Assembly: GCA_037953625.1 (NCBI GenBank)
Contig: CM075655.1
Location: 10,806,001 to 10,870,000 of the forward strand
Source of the DNA: Crotalaria pallida
Taxonomy: Eukaryota > Streptophyta > Magnoliopsida > Fabales > Fabaceae
Direction: 5' to 3'
DNA: 64,000 nucleotides
This document shows, piece by piece, positions 20,721 to 31,915 of the stretch. The position numbers and the translations under genes were made by a program. Position 1 is the stretch's first letter, and each line of letters begins with the position of its first letter. The notes beneath the pieces were generated by a model, which was not told the DNA's origin, did no database searches, and was given only the letters and a program-made list of their open reading frames with translations.

Positions 20721-23700
20721 ATGGTCAGGGATGAGAAGCTTCAACAATACATCGGGGAAGCGATGCGGAAGCGTTCAAGAAGAAGAAGTCATTCACCACC
20801 CAAAACCGAAGAAAAAAGGAATAAAAGCCCTACACCACCTGCAGGGGGAGCCTCCTCCCTACCGTCCGAGCAGGATAAGGGTCGAGAGTCGTTTCTGATC
20901 AACACCATTGCTGGTGGATTTGCGGGTGGTGGGGAAAAAAGAAGCGATCGAAAAAAGTATGTGGGACAGATCCTTTCGGTGGCTAGCCGACCGATCCAAA
21001 AGCCTAAAAAGAAGAACATTGTCATCAGTTTCAGTGACGATGACTTTGCTGATATTATTCAGGACCACAATGATCCAATGGTAGTTACAGCCAGACTCGG
21101 TAATTACGAAGTGAAAAGGATTCTCGTCGATCAGGGCAGCTCAACAGACATTATGTTCTTGGATCTGTTTGAGAGGCTGAAGTTGAAAAGATCTGACCTA
21201 ACTCCATTTGAGGGAAGTTTGATTGGCTTTACGGGGCATTCCATTGTTCCCTTAGGCCACATTCATCTCCCAGTGACCATGGGTGAACAACCGTCGGCTC
21301 GGACCGAGATGGTAAAGTGGCTAGTTGTCCAAGCACCATCGGCATACAACGTCATCCTTGGCCGTACAGCACTCCAATCATTTGGTGCCGTTGTATCAAC
21401 TGTTCACCTGGCCATGAAGTTTCCAGGGTCCGACGACCAGGTGGTAACGGTACGGTCCGAACAAGAGTTGGCTCGGAAATGTTACAATATTAGCTTGGGC
21501 AAACTGAAGCTGGATGATGATGAGAAGATCATGAAGGAGCCACTCAACAAAAGAAGTGTTAATTTGGCAGATCTCGACGTACGGGAAGAGGATGAAACTA
21601 GGCCAATCCCTCAGGGGGACTTCAAAAAGGTAATTATGGGTTCTGATCCGTCCCGTTGTGTCAAGATTGGTGTCGGCCTTGCTGAGGAATTAGAAAGAGA
21701 ACTGACGGAACTGCTGGTAGAAAACAAAGACTTATTTGCTTGGACTTCGGCAGACATGCCGGGGATTGATCCGAATTTTATCTGCCATAAGTTGAGTGTG
21801 TATCCTAGCACCAAGCCAGTGTGTCAGAAGAAAAGGCGGGTCGGAACCGAGAAGGCGCAAGCAACTGAAGAAAAGGTGTCCGAGCTACTAGAGGAGGGGT
21901 TTATCAGGGAGGTGGTGTACACTGATTGGTTGGCCAATCCCGTGCTAGTCAAGAAATCCAATGGAAGATGGAGGATGTGCGTGGATTACACAGACTTGAA
22001 TAAAGTCTGCCCCAAGGATCAATACCCACTTCCCTGCATAGACAAACTTGTAGATAGCTCGGCAGGGTATCAAAGGCTATCCTTCATGGATGCTTATTCG
22101 GGGTACAATCAGATCCCTATGTATCCCCCAGATCAGGTGAAGACTTCGTTCGTCACAGAAAATGCTACATATTGTTACAACGTCATGTCGTTCGGACTGA
22201 AGAACGATGGGGCAACTTACCAGCGAATGATGAACAAGGTGTTCGGTCCGCTCATTGGGCCGAAAATGGAAGTATACATTGACGATATGATTGCAAAAAG
22301 TCTGAAGGAGGAGCACCATGCTAAGGATTTGAAGGTTATCCTTGATAGAATTCGGAAGTTTGATATGAGGTTAAACCCAGAAAAATGCACTTTTGGGGTT
22401 CCTGCTGGTTCGTTCCTCGGGTTCATGCTCACCGAACGGGGAATTGAGGCGAACCCAGAGAAGTGCCGAGCCATCCTTGAGATGAAGAGCCCTTCCGACA
22501 TCAAGGGAGTACAGCAGCTAGCAGGTCGGGTAGCAGCTCTCTCCAGGTTTCTGTCTCAGTCAGCTCGGAAGGCCTTGCCATGGTACCAACTGCTGGAGAA
22601 GGAAAAAGAAAAGACGTTCGAGTGGAACGAGGCATGCGAAAAGGCCTTTACTGACCTTAAGCAATACCTCGCTTCTCCTCCAATCTTATCTAGTCCAGCA
22701 GCAGGAGAGGTTTTGTTCTTGTACTTATCAGTGGGGGATTCGGTGGTCAGTTCGGTTCTGGTTCGGGAAGAATCATGCAAAGAATCTCCTGTTTACTTCG
22801 TCAGCCGAGCACTTCAAGGTCCAGAGCTGAGGTATCAGAGGGTTGAAAAGTTGGCGTTTTGTTTGGTTGTTACGGCTAGGAGGTTGCGTCAATACTTCCA
22901 AAGCCACCATATCACGGTCAGAACAGCTCAGCCAATCCGACAGATCCTTCAGAAACCCGACCTGGCAGGCAGAATGGTGACTTGGGCTATTGAACTTTCC
23001 GAGTTCGACATTTCTTTCGAACCTCGGAAAGCAATGAAGTCTTAGGTCTTAGCTTATTTTCTCACCGAGTTTACTGAGCCATTAACGAGTTCAAACTTGG
23101 ATTGGAGCATTTATTGTAAGATCCATGAAGAATGTTTTGATAAATGCCAAAAGGTTTTGAACAAGCTACAAATGTGTTGATCAAGTTCAAGCTCAACAAG
23201 CAACAACAAACATCAAGTGATGAAGAGAGAGCAAGCTCATGAAGACTTAGTTTGGTAGTTTGTGTTTTAATGTTTTATCTTTTGCCTCACAAGTCTTTTA
23301 GTTTATGAGTTTGGGTAGAGTTTATTAGAGGGTAGTGAATCTCTTTTGAATGCATGATTATATCATATTTTGAGTATTCACTTTGCCTAAAATCAATAGG
23401 TGGCTTAAAGGTTTGAAAGAAAAGGTTTAGTTTTTCGAGAAAACAAGTTTTAAGTGATTTTTAATGTTAATAATCGATTAACAGATTTTGATAATTGATT
23501 AACAGTGTATTTTCAACTGATAATCGATTAGCAAACTTTTGATAATCTATTATCTGCACTTTTACTCGAGTAAAATATTTTCATCTTTCGGCTTACTCGA
23601 TTAAATCATGTTTTACTCGATTAACACTTTTTCTACTCGAGTAACACGATCAGATATGGTTTTTAAAATGCGTTTTTCACTTCTCAAAAGCACTTTTAAC

Positions 23701-26369
23701 CATTCCTAACTTTTGGGTATTCTATATAAACCTTTTCCTATCCTTTGTGAATCATTATTACACTTTCATAATCAATTTTACAAAGAATCAAAGCCACTCT
23801 ATTCTCTCTCACTCTCTCAAGATCAAAGCTCTCATTTTCATATTCTTTGATCAAGAACCTTGAATCTCTCATGTTGATATTTCATAGCTTTTGAAAGAGA
23901 TTCATAGGATTGTTATTGTTTTTTATCTGAGTTGTAATCTTTGCAAAAGACAAGCTATCTACAACAAAGGAAGTCTTGGTTGTGAATCAAGCAAAGTTAT
24001 ATTGGAAGCCTTGGTGAGGCATTTCATCAAGCACTTGGAAGCCTTGTTGAATAACAAGCAATTGGAAGTCTTGTAGTAAAGCAAGCATTGGAAGTCTTGT
24101 TGAGGGGATTTGGCAAGCAAGAGAAGAGGTTAGATTAGATATCAATAGGATTACAAGGCAAGGGTGTGGTATCTCTTGTAAGCTAGCAAGAAGGAAGTCT
24201 TGTGAGGCATTTACTTGTAATTTGAGAAACTCTAATTCCTCATAGTGAAGAATCTCTCTTGGTTGAAGAGGGGACTGGAGTAGCTTTCAAGTGGATGAAA
24301 GTGAACCAGGATAAATCACTGTGTCGTATCTCTAAACTCTTAACTCTTTACATTCAAGTCTTTAATTGTGTTCTTGATTGAAAACCTAGAAAAAGTGATT
24401 TTTCTATATTTGATTGAATTGAATCTTTATTGTTCAAATTAATTTGGGGAAAATCATTTTCATAACCTAGGTGAATCAATAAGAATATTGGTGTTGATTG
24501 TTTCCGCTTAATCTCTGATATAATATTTGTTAATTGATTGATTTTCATTGGTTTTAATCGTTTAGATTTGTTTCTTGCGAAAATCTTTCAAAGTTTCTTT
24601 AACACCTATTCAACCCCCCTTCTAGGTGTTCTCCTAGTGTTCCTATTTGTTTCAACCACCGATTGTAGGTTTCTCACATTTATGTCGATGGGTCAAGTAA
24701 CAAGCTCGGAGCAGGGGCGGGAATAATCCTGGAGAAATCCGAGGGAGTTACCCTTGAATATTCATTGAAGTTCGGATTTCCGACTTCAAACAATCAGGCG
24801 GAATATGAAGCTGTGATGGCTGGTCTGAGGATGGCAAAAGAAGTCGGGGCCCGAGAAGTGAAGATTTTCAGCGATTCTCAGTTGGTGGTATCGCAAGTGA
24901 AAGGTGATTATCAAGCCAAGGAACCCATCCTACAAAAATATTTGGAGAAGGTGAAGTTCCTATCTTCAGAGTTTGTCAAGGTCGAATTCTGCCACATCCC
25001 GAGGGAAAGCAATGGCCGAGCGGACATTCTTTCCAAACTTGCTTCAACAAAGGGTCCTGGAAATAACTAGACGTTGATCCAAGAAATGGTGCATGGACCT
25101 AGCGTTGTCCTCCCCGTTTCTGTGGATCCAGGTTGGACCTCTCCGATCATAAATTTCTAGGAACAAGGAATCTTACCGACAAATCCAGCCGAGGCCAAAA
25201 AGCTTGTCAGAAAGGCATCCCAATTCGCTATGATCGATGGAGTTTTGTTTCGCCGTGGGGTCAGCGGCCCTATGCTCAGGTGCTTAGACCCCGCCGAAGC
25301 AAAGAAGGCAATGGAAGAAGTCCATGGAGGTATCGGAAGTCATCATGTCGGGGGGAAATCACTGGCCAAGAAGATTCTGAGGGCAGGATACTACTGGCCG
25401 ACCCTACAACAGGATGCAATCAGTCATGTAAAGAAATGTGAAAAATGTCAGTTTCACAGTGACGTCTACCAGAAGCCGGCCGAGGAACTTCATTCACTTT
25501 CATCTCCCTATCCCTTCTATCAATGGGGAATGGATTTGATTGGCCAGTTCCCCACCGCACCAGGACAGCTCAAATGGGTGATAGTGGCCATCGATTATTT
25601 TACCAAGTGGATCGAAGCCGAACCATTAGCAACTATTTCGTCGGCCAAGGTTCAGAAGTTCTTTGAGAGACAGGTTATAGCTCGGTTTGGAGTGCCACAG
25701 GTCTTAGTAACTGACAATGGAACCTAATTTGCGGCAAAGGCATTCCAGGATTTGGTCAACGCTTTGAACATTTAACACTATTTTTCCTCAGTCGAGCACC
25801 CTCAGACCAACAGACAAGTAGAATCAGTGAACCGAAGTATCATTCAGGGGATTAAGAAAAGACTCGTCGGTGCAAAGGGAAATTGGTTGGAAAACCTGCA
25901 TGAAGTGCTTTGGTCGTACCGCACCATCATACAGACTTCAACGGGAGAAACCCCTTATCGTCTTACTTATGGTTGCGATGCTGTCATCCCGATAGAAAGG
26001 ATCATCCCATCTTTTCGAGCTTTACAACAACCGAACCCTCTCAACAACACTTTACTGTGTGAGGACCTAGTTCTTTCAGAAGAAGTCAGAGATCTAGCGG
26101 CCGAACGGGAAAAACATGCCAAGCTGATGCAAGCGAAAGGGTATAATCGCTCAGTGGTGCCCAGAGAATTCGAGGTAGGTGACCTCGTCCTACGAAGAGC
26201 TGACATCGGCCTAAAAAATGCTAGGGATAGGAAGCTGGCTCAGAATTGGGAAGGTCCGTACCGAGTAGCTTCCAAAACAGGAACAGGAGCCTACAAGCTC
26301 GAAACTCTCTCGGGTGCCCTCATCATCAACACATGGAATGTGGCAAAACTTAGAGCATATTTCAGTTAG
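20721..26369 (+). pseudogene. pol of the Tat-lineage element (protease, RT, RNase H, integrase), interrupted
   Basis: All in one frame once the nested insertion is discounted. Protease active site LVDQGSSTDIM (about 21125). Reverse transcriptase DLNKVCPKDQYPLP, FMDAYSGYNQI and the catalytic YIDD (about 22270). RNase H connection CLVVTARRLRQYFQ. Second RNase H part 24684-25070 (NNQAEYEAVMAGL, FSDSQLVVSQVKG). Integrase with H-H-C-C zinc finger (CEKCQFH), GMDLIGQFP, VTDNGT and VESVNRS catalytic blocks, ending at TAG after 26366. Stop codons: TAG 23043-23045, TAG 25068-25070, TAG 25158-25160, TAA 25725-25727, TAA 25773-25775. At least two (23043, 25725) look like CAG/CAA to TAG/TAA changes. No frameshift is seen, so decay is by point mutation. 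Confidence 0.9.
23115..24676 (+). mobile_element. Solo LTR (1.56 kb) inside the RNase H coding region
   Basis: It splits the codons for the RNase H start. The sequence CATTTAT lies on both sides (23108-23114, 24677-24683), the insert begins TG and ends CA, and insert plus repeat (1569 bp) is a multiple of three, so the frame resumes. It has TAATCGATTA-type motifs at 23466-23650, then TATATAAA near 23723, then a leader and a CAACCCCCCTTCTAGGTG-like stretch near 24610 typical of LTR 3' parts. No coding. A 7-bp repeat is longer than the usual 5, so two bases may match by chance. Confidence 0.75.
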
Positions 26370-26878
26370 AAATTTCTATCCATTTCCCTTCTGTTTTCAA
26401 TTGTTTTCGTTTTATTATTTCCCTTGCTGTTATAGGATTGTTTATTTTTAATGATGGTGTACGCTCGGTGGAACTCCGAGCCCATTGTTCTTATTGTTAA
26501 TGCTTTGAATAAATAAAAGTGCTGTTATTGAATTCATTGTTTTTATGTACTTTTCCTCATAATCGACTAGCCACCATTTATGACGCGAACGATTATAAAC
26601 AGCTCAAACAAGAGCTTATAACTCGTCAAGTACCTTAAAAGGATTACCGATTCAAACATGATTTGTTTTAAAAATCATTTTCACATCGCGGATAGAGGAA
26701 CCCACCTCGGCTAAAGTGCTGGAGTTCCGAGGTCTTAACACTTGAATTCTTAACAAAAAATTCAGAAAGAAGCATAAAATAAAAACGGATATTATAAATA
26801 TTCCAAACAAGTTATAGCAACAAGATTTCAACCCATATATTGGGGTAGATACAAAAGTAAAAAAGCAAAAGAAAAAAA
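26370..26878. other. Spacer between integrase and the antisense ORF
   Basis: AT-rich DNA without ORF. It separates the 3' ends of two convergent transcription units, sense pol and the antisense ORF, and may hold both polyadenylation signals (AATAAATAAAA near 26508 for pol). Confidence 0.5.
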
Positions 26879-29400
26879 CTACTCAAAATCAGACAGCACT
26901 ACGCTGTCAGGGTCAAATTTCTCTTCTTCTTCTTCACCTTCGGCACCTTCGGCCTCTTCTTCCTCGGATTCCTCGGCAAAATGGTCAGGAAGATCATTAC
27001 TGCTCATGTCAATAGGAACCCCATTCGCACCCATAATCTGACCATTCTTGGTAGCGAAGAGGGGGTCGGCACCCTTTGTCACGAGGTTGGGGTTCAGGAT
27101 GCGAAGCTGCTCGGCTGTGTTAAGGAAGGAATCTTCAACTGCGTGACTCCAGTTGTACAGATTCTCCTGGGCCGCTTTCTTATGCTTAAGAGCTTTCGCT
27201 CTCATCTTGTCCATGGAAGCTCGGAGCCCAGTGACCTCATCCTTAGAATATTCAAGTTGCTCCTGAGCCACAGCAGCATCCTCCTTAGCCTTTCTCAGGG
27301 TTTCCTCGGATTGCCTCAACTTCTCTTCAGCCTCTTGACAAGTCTTTTCAGCTGCTTCTTTATCAGCCTCGGCTTTAGCTTTGGCGCCTTCAGATTCCTG
27401 CATTCCCTTTTGCAGTCTTTCATTCTCGGCCACCAGAACCTGAAGTTTTTTCTCAAAGCTTTCCACTTGAAGCTGCAAATAATCCTCCCGATCATCAACT
27501 TCTGATCTTTTCTTCTTCTCCTCGGGGGCCACTCCAGCGTAGACGTCGTCACCACGCTGACCGAGGAAATTGAGAATGCTTGCACCCCGAAGGAAACTCC
27601 TCACCAAGGCCCCACAATTATTTTCCCAGGTGCCTGGACCCCAGGCACTTATAACTTCAGCGTCTTCAGGAGGAAAGAGATTTGTGGTGAAGGAATCTAA
27701 CTTATTATGCCTACTCCATACAGTTTTGGCAACGGCCTCGTCCATACCCTCAGTAACTTGAACTCCTTTGTGGGGCTTGCTCAGGTGAAACCAGTCGCCA
27801 GCTAATCCTTTCCCTTTCTCTATCCGAGGTCTCTTGGAGGGACGCTCGGGAGTACCCTGAGTACTTTGCTGCACTTCTACGGGAACTGTGGGCTCAGCAC
27901 TCTTGGTGGCCTGAGGTACCTCGGAAGGAATAACACGAGGGGCAGCAAGAGGACTAGTGGTTGGAGTTGGCTCGGGGGTTTGGATTTTAGCCGAGGATCC
28001 CGACTCTCCTCTCACAGCAGCCAGTTGAGCCATCCTGGTCGAAGCAGCAGCACTCTTCTTAGCTTTGGATGCTTTCTTTCCCATTTTTTCTGCAATAAGG
28101 AAATATGCTTTAGACCGAGTAAAAAAAATGTATATATACCCAGCTCGGCCTTTACTTCGGCCCGTGTCCTCTTCAGCAATATTTTCTTGGTATCAATTTG
28201 ACCATTCGCCTTGAGGTATTCCCAAACTCGGTCGCACAACCGCCTCTCGGCCTTCGTCAAATCGACCTTATAGTTAAATTGATACAAGGAGGCTCCTCGA
28301 CTGTAGATATCATTCGACCAACCCAAAGGGAAGCGAGGTACGACCTTGATTTCTCCTTCTTCCTCAACCTGCTCCATGAACCAGCATACACCAGCCCCAT
28401 TGTACTCATACTGAAAAAAGAGAGGTTTGAAAGACTTCCAAGAGTTAGTGACTTTAGCGAAGAGCGCGTGGTCCTTCCGAGCTTTCAGGGACACCCAAAG
28501 CCCTTTGGAGTTGCCGAACTTGTTCACTTGAGGGGCATATAGCCAAAAGAAAGCTCGAAGTGTGGCAACTGAACCTTCGACGTCGCAGAACTGTTGGAAC
28601 GCTCGTACAAATGCCCATCCACTCGGGTGTAGTTGACTCGGGGCTATGCCTAAGTGGTTGAGTACTTCGATTTCGAAAGTTGAAAAGGGCATGCGGATTC
28701 CGACCTTTGTTACTATTTCTTCATAGAAGTAGAAGAATTGTCGATCTTGCGGCACTTCAAAGCAGATCCGATCGTCAATGTTCACGTGCCTTAACTCAAA
28801 TTCCGACGCATTCCCATCTGCGCTCGGAGGGGTTAGGAGAGGTCGAAGGTGGTTCAAACTGTTACTCGTCAGCAACGAAGGCCTTGTTCCAAGCACCTCC
28901 CGATCAAAGACTTCATCATACTGCGCATGATTTGGTGGTAAGGGATATTCTTCAGGATTGGTGTCACACCTGCGCTCCACCATATCTGGGGAAAAAGTAA
29001 AAGGCTCGGCGTTAGGATTTTTTATAGCAGATGTTTTAATTCTAAAGTTAAGGCCGAGCCTTGGACTTTTCCCCCCCTCTCTCCTCGGATCTCCCAAAGG
29101 CTCTTCTTCCATCGTACAGCGCTCGGGACTAACCCTAACCTGAGCCCTACGTTCAGCAAACCTATAAGCCAACAGCCACTTGCTTACTTCAGCGGGATCC
29201 GATGGGTATTCTACAGCTAACGGTTTTGTTACGGTGGATCCCTGGCTGATGGGGGGAGAGGAAGGATCAACTGCGTCATCACTATTCCCAGAATCCTCAA
29301 AATCCCCAGAAAAACCCGAATCACTATCACTAGAAGGCTCTTCTCCTAATTTCCTACAAAGTTCATGATAAATTCTCCTCAAGTCCCTCCAACCTCTCAT
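26879..29400 (-). CDS. Spliced antisense ORF of the Tat element, 823 aa, 'putative gypsy type transposon' (PF04195-like) family
   Basis: Exon 1 is 29400-28140, exon 2 is 28089-26879. The 50-bp intron has a donor G|GTATATATAC and acceptor TTGCAG|AA; joining keeps frame and gives 823 codons. Residues about 15-50 are acidic/serine-rich. Residues about 205-345 (QFFYFYEEIVTKVGIRMPFS, IAPSQLHPSGWAFVRAFQQF) resemble the plant-only PF04195 domain of unknown function. Residues about 620-740 form a long Lys/Glu-rich coiled coil, and the C-terminus is an acidic tail. Antisense ORFs at this place are known in Tat elements such as Grande and RIRE2, and their role is unproven. This one has no stop or frameshift, while sense gag-pol has ten lesions. 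Promoter unknown; it must lie between 29400 and the 3' LTR, or in the LTR antisense. Confidence 0.85.
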
Positions 29401-30024
29401 GATTCAGAAATCCAAACCCTTAAACACTATCTACCTAGAACTAAAATCCCAAAATCCCTGCAAAAACCCAGAAACCAAAACCCCTTTTACAAAAAAAGAA
29501 AAAAGAAGAAATCGCAACACCAAAAACGGATGATGGAAACCAAAAAGAGTAGTAGTTACTTGCTTTAGATTGATGATCTCGGTGGAAAAGCTTGGTAGCA
29601 ATGGATGATAGTGACAGTGTGGAGGAGATGCGTTTGAAGAGGAATCGAAGAGAGTTTTTGTCTTGCGGAAATGAGAAGTGAAGGAAAACTGAGGGGAGGA
29701 AGAATGAGTGATTCAAATAACCCCCAAAAGGCTGTTCAGTTTCCTTCCAGGATACACGTATGGGCCGAAAGCCCATTATCTTACCAGCCACTCACATGAT
29801 GAAACGTGGCAGTTACAAAGGCGTTTTTGCAAATTTCAAAAATTGCAAATGATGTGGCACAACGCTCAAGGACACGCGCTGTCCCTAGAGAACCCAAAAC
29901 GTCACCTCGAACAGGCTATCTGGTTACAGCTGTCACACACTCCCGAATTAAGGCATCCGAAAAGGTCAACCCTAAACACTTGCTACCTCGCCAGACTTCT
30001 CAAAGTCTTACGAGCTGGGGGGCT
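29401..30024. other. 3' untranslated part of the Tat element with the polypurine tract
   Basis: Upstream leader of the antisense ORF and end of the internal region. The polypurine tract AGCTGGGGGGCT (30013-30024) directly precedes the 3' LTR. A 116-codon minus-strand ORF (29441-29791) has no recognisable content. Confidence 0.7.
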
Positions 30025-30658
30025 TGTAGGGTCTGCCGACCAGACACGGATTCAAGCCTTGTCAAAGGAGTTATCTAAGGGCACTTCCCTCGATTTACTT
30101 AACATGAACGTCCCTCGCTCGGGCTCGTGGACTCTGAACATCCCCAAAGGACCAGGCTCGGACTTGATGGAACCGAGCCTCATCATCGGTCCTCAATCCA
30201 TCAGGCTTGAGACTCTAGGCCGAGACATACCGTCGGCTAGCGGATAAGCTCAAACCCACCGAGTCTTCTTATCCCTTTCGCAAATCTCTCCTAGATTCTC
30301 GCAACAGCCTAGACATGAGATCTTTAGCTGATCCTATCCAGATTCTAAGAGCATAATCCTCCGATATTATCTCACAGAATCATGGTTCAGCTCAACCCTG
30401 ATACAGGGCCCAGACGACCCATATCAGCCTCCTTCAAACCCTATAAATAGCTCACTACAGCTAGGGTTTCAGGTACGTACTCTCATCCCTAAGTTGACAC
30501 TCTGCACACACGTTGATTAGGGAGAACCTGCTTTTCCCAACTGGAACTGCAGAAATACCGTAAGTCACACATTAACTCTTGATCCTCTCTAGGGCTCCTG
30601 ATTCCATAGTCTTGAGCACTTAGATGGTTAAGGACATCTAGTGTTCCAAGACACTACA
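30025..30658 (+). repeat. 3' LTR of the Tat-lineage element
   Basis: 634 bp, with about 18 substitutions and no indels against 18424-19057 by eye; about 13 are transitions. Confidence 0.95.
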
Positions 30659-30663
30659 TAACC

Positions 30664-31429
30664 GTAAACAATTTTTCAATCTATTTATATAATAACCAAA
30701 AACCAAAATAAAGTTAAGCTAATAAAGTGATAATATACCAAATAAACCAAAATCAACAAATAATATACCAAAATCAGTAAATAATATATATACCTAATAT
30801 ACAAACCTAAACAATTTTCCATAAACAAATATATAAACCTAATATATAAAAACCTAAACAATTTTCCATAAACAAATTTCCCAAAAAATCAGCACTTAAT
30901 AATATACTAATACATAAACCTAAACAATTTTCCATAAACAAATATACAAATAAATAATATTCTAAATAATATAAAAATAGTTTTAATTAATTAATATATA
31001 AGAATAATTAAAAATATGTATATATTCATTACCTAACCGGAGAGTAAGCAGCGGCGTGGTTGACCAAGGGAGCAGCGTGGCGGCGGAGAGGAGAGGACGA
31101 ACCAGAGAAGGAGACGAACCGGAGAGGAGAGGACGAACCAGAGAGGAGACGAACCGGAGAAGGAGACGAACCGAGGAGTGAAACGAACCGGAGAGAAGAG
31201 GACGAACCGGAGAGGAGACGAACTGAAGAAGGAACCGACGACGCGATTCGGTTGAGCAGCGGCAGCAGCGTCGCGGGTTGTGAGTGGGAGGAGAGATTCG
31301 GCGGTGGCGGGTTGTGAGTGTGAGGAGCAGCGGAAGAGAGAGAGTGAGTGAGAGGAGCAGCGGAAGAAAGAGAGTGAGTGTGAGAGAGTGAGTGTGAGCC
31401 TTTCGTTTCCCGGTATTTGGATAAAGTTC
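30664..31429. repeat. CACTA interior: AT-rich stretch and GA-rich GAGACGAACCGGAGA tandem repeat
   Basis: 30664-31030 is AT-rich with repeated 'aaacctaaacaattttccataaacaaa' phrases. 31075-31240 is a degenerate tandem array of GAGACGAACCGGAGA/GGACGAACC units. The 85-codon ORF there (31060-31317) is a low-complexity Arg/Glu translation of the repeat, not a gene. Confidence 0.7.
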
Positions 31430-31915
31430 GGACTTACGAAATCGGTCGTTATAGTGACCGATTTCGAAAATTAAAAAAAAACTTTTCAGACTTACGAAAT
31501 TCTTCGTCTTTGACCGATTTCGAATCCACTTACGTTATAGTGACCGATTTCGAAAATTTTTTAAAATTAAAAAAAAAACTTTTCAGACTTACGAAATCGT
31601 TCGTCTTTGACCGATTTCGAATCCACTTACGAAATCGGTCGTTATAGTGACCGATTTCGAAAATGTTTTAAAATTTAAAAAAAAACTTTTCAGACTTACG
31701 AAATCGTTCGTCTTTGACCGATTTCGAAAATTTTAAAAATAAAAAAAAAACAAAACTTTTCAGACTTACGAAATCGTTTGCCTTTGACCGATTTCGAATC
31801 CACTTACGAAATCGGTCAACCTACTGACCGATTTTAAAAGTTAGATTTTATTTACAAAATTGCTACCGCGTTTTTTTAACTCTGTTTTTCATCGACCGAT
31901 TTCAAAACCCCGATT
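31430..31915. repeat. Right subterminal repeats of the CACTA element
   Basis: Arrays of TTACGAAATCGGTCGTTATA and GACCGATTTCGAA, about a dozen copies in both orientations, separated by poly-A tracts. Counterpart of 17556-17745. Confidence 0.85.

Larger units (their letters stand above)
18424..30658 (+). mobile_element. Complete Tat-lineage Ty3/gypsy retrotransposon, 12.2 kb
   Basis: Two 634-bp LTRs (18424-19057, 30025-30658) and a 5-bp TSD TAACC (18419-18423, 30659-30663). The order is LTR, primer site, gag, protease, RT, RNase H, integrase, antisense ORF, polypurine tract, LTR. Lineage is inferred from the protease motif VDQGSSTDIM, the RT motif YIDDMIAKS, the long 3' non-pol region and the antisense ORF of 'gypsy-type transposon' (PF04195-like) class, as in RIRE2, Grande and Retand. 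The LTRs have equal length and differ at about 18 sites by eye (about 3%, mostly transitions), so insertion is fairly recent. gag-pol is dead through nonsense codons. Confidence 0.93.

Noticed and set aside
26981..28542. Plus-strand ORFs opposite the antisense gene (174 and 114 codons)
   Set aside because: They are shadows of the spliced minus-strand ORF, with no family resemblance.
31060..31317. 85-codon Arg/Glu-rich ORF
   Set aside because: Translation of a GAGACGAACCGGAGA tandem repeat inside the CACTA element.
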